Shown: positions 58,436 to 64,000 of the stretch, piece by piece
Numbering within the stretch: the stretch's first letter is position 1
How the letters are laid out: the number at the start of each line of letters is the position of its first letter
NCBI GenBank assembly: GCA_021234155.1
Contig: JAJEKV010000292.1
Location: 314,001-378,000, forward strand
Direction of reading: 5' to 3'
Length of the DNA stretch: 64,000 bases
Source of the DNA: Isoetes taiwanensis
Lineage: Eukaryota > Streptophyta > Lycopodiopsida > Isoetales > Isoetaceae
The notes under the pieces: generated by a model
Database searches by the model: none
The model's input: only the letters and a program-made list of their open reading frames with translations
What the model was told of the DNA's origin: nothing
Position numbers and translations under genes: made by a program

Positions 58436-60726
58436 TTAAATTGTTGACTTTGAATTGAAGCTTTTTATTAGATTAACAAGGATAACATAACAAAATAGAG
58501 TTGAGCTTACATGCCAAGCTTTTGAAGATGAGCATTGGCCCTGCTCTATACAACTCATCAAGTGCTTTTTTAGTTTCCCCTTTGGTTCGAGAATCTTGAT
58601 GTTATCATTATCGACAAGGCCTTCTTCCTTTTGCAATGCTCATCCATGAACACTCATGGGTATCCTCAAGCTACAACCTATGGCTTCTTCGGCATCCTCA
58701 AAGTCATCTACATCTTGACTATCTTGGAATACATACGCACTAATTTCGGAAATCTATCACAAGGTAAGCAAACTTCCAAGTCCAAAGCTTGACTACTTTG
58801 TTGCTGCTGCTTCTTTTTCTAGTAACCTCCTGCATTGGAATGAGTTCTCTTGGTTCTTCCTCCTCATCATCTTCTTTGCATCTCAAATTCCATCATTCGG
58901 ACCGGTTTTTCTTCCTTTGCCTCCTTGTTTGTTTTCACGATCGCCCAGTTCTTTCTTCCCTATTGTCTATAACTTCCCTATTCTCTATTTACGCCAATTT
59001 CTTTGCCTCTCTAACTTTTCTTGCCTCTTCTTTTCTCTGCTTCTCTTTTTCTTTAGCTTCTCGCCGGCTTTACTAGATCCTCTTCTTCTCGGTCTGGCAT
59101 TGCTCTTGCTTAGCATTTTTACGCTGCTCATACTTTCTCTCAAAGCTAACCCGAGCATTAGAGAATCTCATCATGACTAACATACAACTTACCTTTCAAG
59201 CATTACGGTCATGCGGGCCTCTTCTTCCTCTTCTCCTTGCCTGAAGGATCTCTTTGCCGGTATTTCTTTGAGGACATTGGTTGACTGCAAAACTATTGGC
59301 TGGTTTTCTTTGGTTGAAATTTTGCAACTGTTGCCGGAGCTCTCCAGTTGCCAACATCAATAGAAGGTGCATTTGCGAGGGGCTACTAATGAGTCGGTGG
59401 TCTCATCAATTGTTGGCACTCTTTTTGGAGACATTACTTTTCAGCTTCCAACCCTATACGCTATTGGATCAGCTGACTGGCTTTGCATTATTATAAGGCC
59501 ATATACACGTCTTTCTAAGTCCAAGCACATACATTGCTAGGAGTGATCCCATCCTTTAGTGAATTAGAGACTACAATGGCAAAATCCTCCTTGCTAGGCT
59601 CCATCAAGTACTTGTCATGCATGAGCTTAGCTCATTTTTTCCTAAAGTTGGCCTTGAAAGGCCTAAAAGCGAAGCCACATCGATTGTTTGCGACTTATGG
59701 GATGTGTGAGGAGGAAGTTGCGGGGGAATGTGTAGGCCAATGGTTGGCTTTCAAAGCGGGTGGATGTAGTTGCATGGCTACCATGACCGTCCGCAGTTAA
59801 TAAATGGGGGCCTATCTAAGCTAACTCCACCAGGAACATTATGGGCAAAATGATCAATCCGGGCCTCAAATAATTGGTGGATTAGCCAAACTTTTCACGG
59901 AAGCTCATGGCGACTCGGGGTTCACAACTGAAATCCAGTGATCACGTATTTTAAACCTAGGCGCATTGACACAAACAAAACGATCATCCATTCACGATTC
60001 TTTGGCACATTTTTTAACATTTTGTGCTCCTCTTCTAGCAATCACCCTCATACTTGCTACGCAGCCGGCTTGAACTCGGTCTGTCGCAATTCCAAATTCT
60101 ACAAGGCTCTAAGCTGCGGCTTATCGGGAACCTCCTACCGGTGTTGAATAAAATTATTCAAGTTTGAGGTAGTCATTGCCTTCCTCGGATCATTTCAATG
60201 CATTGTGTAGACACGAGAGTTATTTGGGGATGTCTCCTTCACGAAGCATTGCCACCACTTAGGACGGCGGGCCATCCTTGAAGCAAGTGAGTCTACCTAC
60301 AGTCATGGAAGCAACCCTATATCTTACTATGTCATAAGTACGGGCCGACCTTCATCGACCATGTCCGGACACCATTGAATAAAGGATTTTTTTTCCTCTT
60401 CATTTATTAGACCCTTTGGAGTCTTGCCAAATTTCTCCTTTGAGATACCATACAAATGGTTTCTCAAAGTGGATAATGCAATGCAACCTTTCTTATAGAA
60501 TAAACACCATCATCAATTTACACTCTAAAGCAGATTCTAATTGTTCTAAAGTCCAAGAACCCTGGGCTGACCCTAAATTTTTTGGGCTTTTTGGGATTTG
60601 CCCCAATAATGAGAGGATTAGCAGACCTCTTTTTCTGGAGAAAGATGGGGAAGTTGCTTCAAGAATGACCTCTTCAGCTGGTGGTATCAAAGGGAAGGCA
60701 TAGTTCCTACTATTTCTAAGATTCAT
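58436..60726 (-). pseudogene. pogo/Tigger-like DDE transposase (CENP-B-like) relic
   Basis: Minus-strand order: start MNLRNSRNYAFPLIPPAEEV at 60,726; HTH of the Psq type (WTLEQLESALE; DDGVYSIRKVALHYPL; TLRNHLYGISKEKFGKTPKG), NEEEKKSFIQWC, PKWWQCFVK near 60,255; DDE part with ASMRVIARRGAQNVKKC (near 60,050) and REWMIVLFVSMRLG, then LTADGHGSHAT and LPPHTSHKSQTIDVASL near 59,690-59,790 and DFAIVVSNSLKDGI near 59,560; a Lys/Glu-rich tail at 58,800-59,200. This is the DDE_1 plan (HTH, DG.GSH, LPPHTSH..QPLDV). Many indels. Such transposases move Tc1/mariner-superfamily elements; no terminal inverted repeats were found. Confidence 0.82.
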
Positions 60727-60905
60727 AGCGGTTTAAAGAAGGAAGGAGCAAATGATTTAGCAAAAGTGAAAAACGACAAATGAAAAAGCAACAAGAATGG
60801 AAGAGCAGCAAATGAAAAATCAACAAGAATGGAAGAAAGGACTCAACTAGCCTCTCTCTAGAAGTGAAGAGAAGACTCAATGCATCATATCTGGTTTAAA
60901 GACTC

Positions 60906-60913
60906 TATTTATA
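60906..60913 (-). promoter_or_regulatory. TATA box upstream of the transposase relic
   Basis: Minus strand TATAAATA, about 180 bases before the transposase start, preceded by a CAG/CTG-poor AT-rich region. Suitable as its promoter. Confidence 0.5.
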
Positions 60914-60919
60914 CGCATG

Positions 60920-62760
60920 GCTTAAAAAGCTAGGGTGTTAGTTCAGCTCAAAATAATGAAGCGAGCTCAAGAACTCTTACCCAATGGCTTGAGATGAACA
61001 CACATCATCAATCCGACCTCAAAACTAATCTCAACCATGCAATTAAGATTTAGGTGGTTAGTTTAGAAATAGAAGGATTATAAGCGGTCTGAGAGAAAGC
61101 TGCAACTCTGGCTCATCAAAGTTTGATGATGCCAAATCATCGATCCCTAATCTCTAATGTCGGACAAAACAAGGAAATTAGGAAGGTTTTGCAAATGGCG
61201 CCAAACATGCACCATTTGGGTCCAAAATATACCATTAGATTCCAATCTTACGCCATCGACCTCCCTAAATGGCGCCATTCTAATCTTGAAGAGAGCTAAG
61301 CTGCTTGTTTTATGGAAGCCATGCATCTCTCGGACAGCCCTTCGTTCTCGAAACGCAAACAGCTATTCTTTGGAAAAAAGCCTAAACTGATCTAGAGTTT
61401 CACTTAGCGGATTTGGAGATGGCGTGGACCGCCATCATTGGAGTTTTACACCAGTGTGGGGCATCTACCTTTAGCGAGAATATAAGGAAAGGTGCCCACC
61501 TTTTGTTTTGGGCTGATCGCCTAAATTGGGGGCCCAAATAATGCCAATTTGAAATACTTGTGGGACACATCTTCCCAAATTCAATGATCATGCGGATCAT
61601 TTATTTTTTTTTTTAGCGAGGGTTGCCTAACTTGCCCTGGAATTTCTCTTGATTCTAGCTATGCCACATATCATGCCGTCAGCTAAAATGGTTTTGAGCC
61701 ATCGATTCTCTAATTTCAAATCCTAGAGCCGGGAAAAATCAGAAAACCCAAGAAATTTCTGTAGTAGTCACCGATTTTTTTTTTCTCCTTCCATTCTTTT
61801 CAGCGTGTTGCGATGGGTAAGAGGTACCTCATCCTCTTATTGGTAGTCTATACTCAAACTTTTCTATGCTTATTCCAAGCATAGCATCGTAGGAAGATCT
61901 GTTACCACGAAGTCCGCAGGATGAGGCCGCTTTTACACAACGGCAAGTCTATGCTCATCGAAATGCATTGAGAATATATTCATATTTTCTTTCATGCATC
62001 CTTATATTTTCTTTCATGCATCCTTGTGGCTGCGAAGTCAAACAGGGAGAAAGCTCCTGCTGCATCTCAGAAGGTGAGGCCTTGCCTATCAATTTCTTAT
62101 AATTCTGGAATGGCACAACGGCATTATCGCATAAGCAAAAAACATTGCCATAGATGGGCTACAATAATGTCATTTGGGATAATATGATAGAAGTTGCAAA
62201 AAGCTTTATGTATTTGTTTAATATTGGGATTTTTTCAGAAAAACTATGAACTAGGGTTTCTTTGGAGCATACAACTGGGCGACATGGAGTTCACGGTTGT
62301 TTCGGTAAAGAGCATTGGCTGAAGATGGTGCTCACATGGGTTAGAGCACCATAAAGGTAAGAAAGGCAGTTAGCAAGAACACACGGTAGTAAAGACAATA
62401 CCGATGCATGCTGTGAGTATAAAAATAGATGATAAGCTTCTTGATTTCACCAATTCATTAACTATATTCTTATTAGCCATTCTTGATATTAGGGTAAGCA
62501 AATGTGCCACCATCACAGGCGGGAAACACTTTCGAACCAAAATTATAGTCTAATGGAGACAACCACGAGTCTGATTTACAGCGGTTGTATGAATTTCATT
62601 GCCGAAAGCGGCCCCGATCTATCTATCTATCACTACGCTCTATTCGCCCGGCCATTGCCGTGAACTCTATTCTACGAATTACGGTCAATTGATGCAAGCA
62701 CGTTTCAATCATAAGATTGAGCCCCTCCACTTTCTTTGAAAGCGAAAATGGTCCTGCACC
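60920..62760. other. No gene recognised
   Basis: Short tandem copies of TATTTTCTTTCATGCATCC (22-bp period, 61,980-62,023). No coding family recognised; an open frame at 61,157-61,390 has no known motif. Confidence 0.45.
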
Positions 62761-62763
62761 TTC

Positions 62764-63342
62764 CAATGTTGTTAAATACGCAAAATCCGTGACGTTTAAA
62801 AACGTTTTTTAAGATTTTTGAAGATTTTGAAAATTTTGAAAAAAATCTTTAAAATATATTTCATATAAAAATCGTTAAAATCTTTAAAATCTTTAAAATC
62901 CTTAAAATCTTTAAAATCCTTAAAGATCCTTAGATTGTGATTTTTTTAATCCAAATAGATAATATTCTTGAACTTATTTATACTTGTATATAAAATTTTA
63001 TATCTATTAACCTCTATAATAATGCTTTTCTGATTTTTTTTTTCTTAAGAGTTACATAGCAAAAAGTTCGCGATATCTTTGTATTTGAACTTAATAATTT
63101 TTAATATGACATCAAATGACATAAACTAGATTTACTTGTTGGCATGCTAGGTGTTTATAACTTGTAGCAAAAATGAGCATTTTAACTTGTAGCAAATATG
63201 TCCAATAAAAAGCGAAGGCAAAGAATGTGCAATTTTTTACTTTTGTTTTTGGCCATACCAAATCATAAAAATCCTTTAAAAAGCATTGAGGATTTTTATA
63301 GAGGTATTTTAAAAATAAAAAGCGAGTTTTTTAACAACATTG
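62764..63342. mobile_element. hAT-like MITE, 579 bp
   Basis: Ends CAATGTTGTTAAA and TTTAACAACATTG are perfect 13-bp inverted repeats, with ACCTTC directly outside both ends (62,758-62,763 and 63,343-63,348). CA.TGTTGTTAAA is the usual tip of plant hAT elements, whose target duplications are 8 bp; only 6 match here. The interior is AT-rich with a CTTTAAAAT repeat (62,862-62,930) and has no coding potential, so it is non-autonomous. Confidence 0.75.
62862..62930. repeat. CTTTAAAAT tandem repeat
   Basis: About six units of 10-11 bp (CTTTAAAATCC and variants) inside the MITE. Confidence 0.75.
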
Positions 63343-63348
63343 ACCTTC

Positions 63349-64000
63349 AATGAAGTTGTACACAAGCGTCATATCTAATCTCTCCCCTTAAGAGTTTTAT
63401 AAGCTTCTTACTTAGCATTCACTTTACTAGCCTTAGCTAACATATATAACCATCTAAGATGGATGCACATATTATGTTATCATTTGTTTTCAATATAGTT
63501 ATGGGTTACCTACTTAGTTAGAACGATTCTAAACCACAAGGTTTTGTCATCATGGCAATTCCTTTTTGTCTCAAAAGACTATTTGATTACTATAATTCTT
63601 ATTTTAGATGTACCTTACATTTATTCTTTTATATTCTAGAGATTCCCCCTTTCTTAGTTATTTAAACTCTTGGAATATTTCCTGTCCAATTGATGCCATC
63701 GTAACAAGTTGGCGGACTTGTTAGATTAACCATCATTCAATTAAATTGGGATTATGTCTATTCAAAAAATCGTGATATAAGCATTTTATTGACCATTATA
63801 TTGAATTAACCACACTTTTGCCTTTGTGTTCATTTTTAAATTTTGGGAATATGCATTTTATGTGAAAATGCAAAGGCATTCAAATATTGATGCAAATGAA
63901 CCATATTATGAATGTGAATGTAGGCGGTTGAAAAAGCGAGGAAATTGCCTATTAATTCGCACATTCACTTTACGACAACGAAATCTAAACAATGAAATTG
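63349..64000. other. No gene seen
   Basis: AT-rich right edge of the window without a recognised feature. Confidence 0.5.

Overview
The window looks like nuclear DNA of a land plant, most likely a fern. The base for this is inference: a long PPR gene of the PLS type whose repeats (VDMYAKCGSM, VVSWNAMI, and KACA linkers followed by AAKEE) resemble the large fern PPR families, plant chromovirus-type Ty3/gypsy elements, Helitron ends, a hAT-like MITE and broken copies of intron-bearing plant genes. No bacterial or organellar gene organisation is visible. No intact long gene was found; almost everything recognisable is a transposon or a gene relic.

Layout. 1-5.0 kb: no recognisable gene. 5,018-18,219: a 13.2 kb Ty3/gypsy element on the minus strand with both LTRs (about 1.58 kb), a 5-bp target duplication ATTTT, an initiator-Met-like primer site, frameshifted gag-protease-RT-RNase H-integrase-chromodomain, and an unusually long 4.4 kb leader holding two TATA-plus-ORF modules. 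18.2-27.5 kb: AT-rich DNA with AGATTC-type degenerate repeats, a 195-bp tandem duplication, a tRNA-like A/B-box pair and an integrase relic. 27.8-31.26 kb: a segment bounded by inverted GGAAACCTCCCC-bearing ends that holds minus-strand, intron-containing fragments of an AP-1 mu adaptin gene, a plant plasma-membrane-type Ca2+-ATPase gene and a third, unidentified gene. 35.0-39.4 kb: malectin-like domain fragments and a Helitron 3' end lying exactly at the edge of a malectin exon. 40-46.5 kb: several copies of a dispersed repeat, a small TRIM-like LTR pair, a 1.2 kb polypurine tract and a second Helitron 3' end. 48.5-51.6 kb: a PPR gene with a broken 5' half and a duplicated C-terminal E motif. 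52,256-57,585: a second, smaller Ty3/gypsy element on the plus strand, with short LTRs carrying a variable 21-bp repeat and a TATC microsatellite inside integrase. 58.4-60.9 kb: a pogo/Tigger-like transposase relic (minus). 62,764-63,342: a hAT-like MITE.

A cross-cutting observation concerns the quality and meaning of the sequence. CAG/CTG triplets are nearly absent in transposon stretches but common in gene-like stretches, and where a repeat copy or a conserved motif predicts CAG or CTG the window often shows CGG, CGA or GCGG. This is what consensus errors at CHG-methylated cytosines would look like, so many frameshifts in the transposons may not be real, whereas those in the CAG/CTG-rich gene relics probably are. 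All family assignments rest on reading translated motifs by eye; no database search was run.
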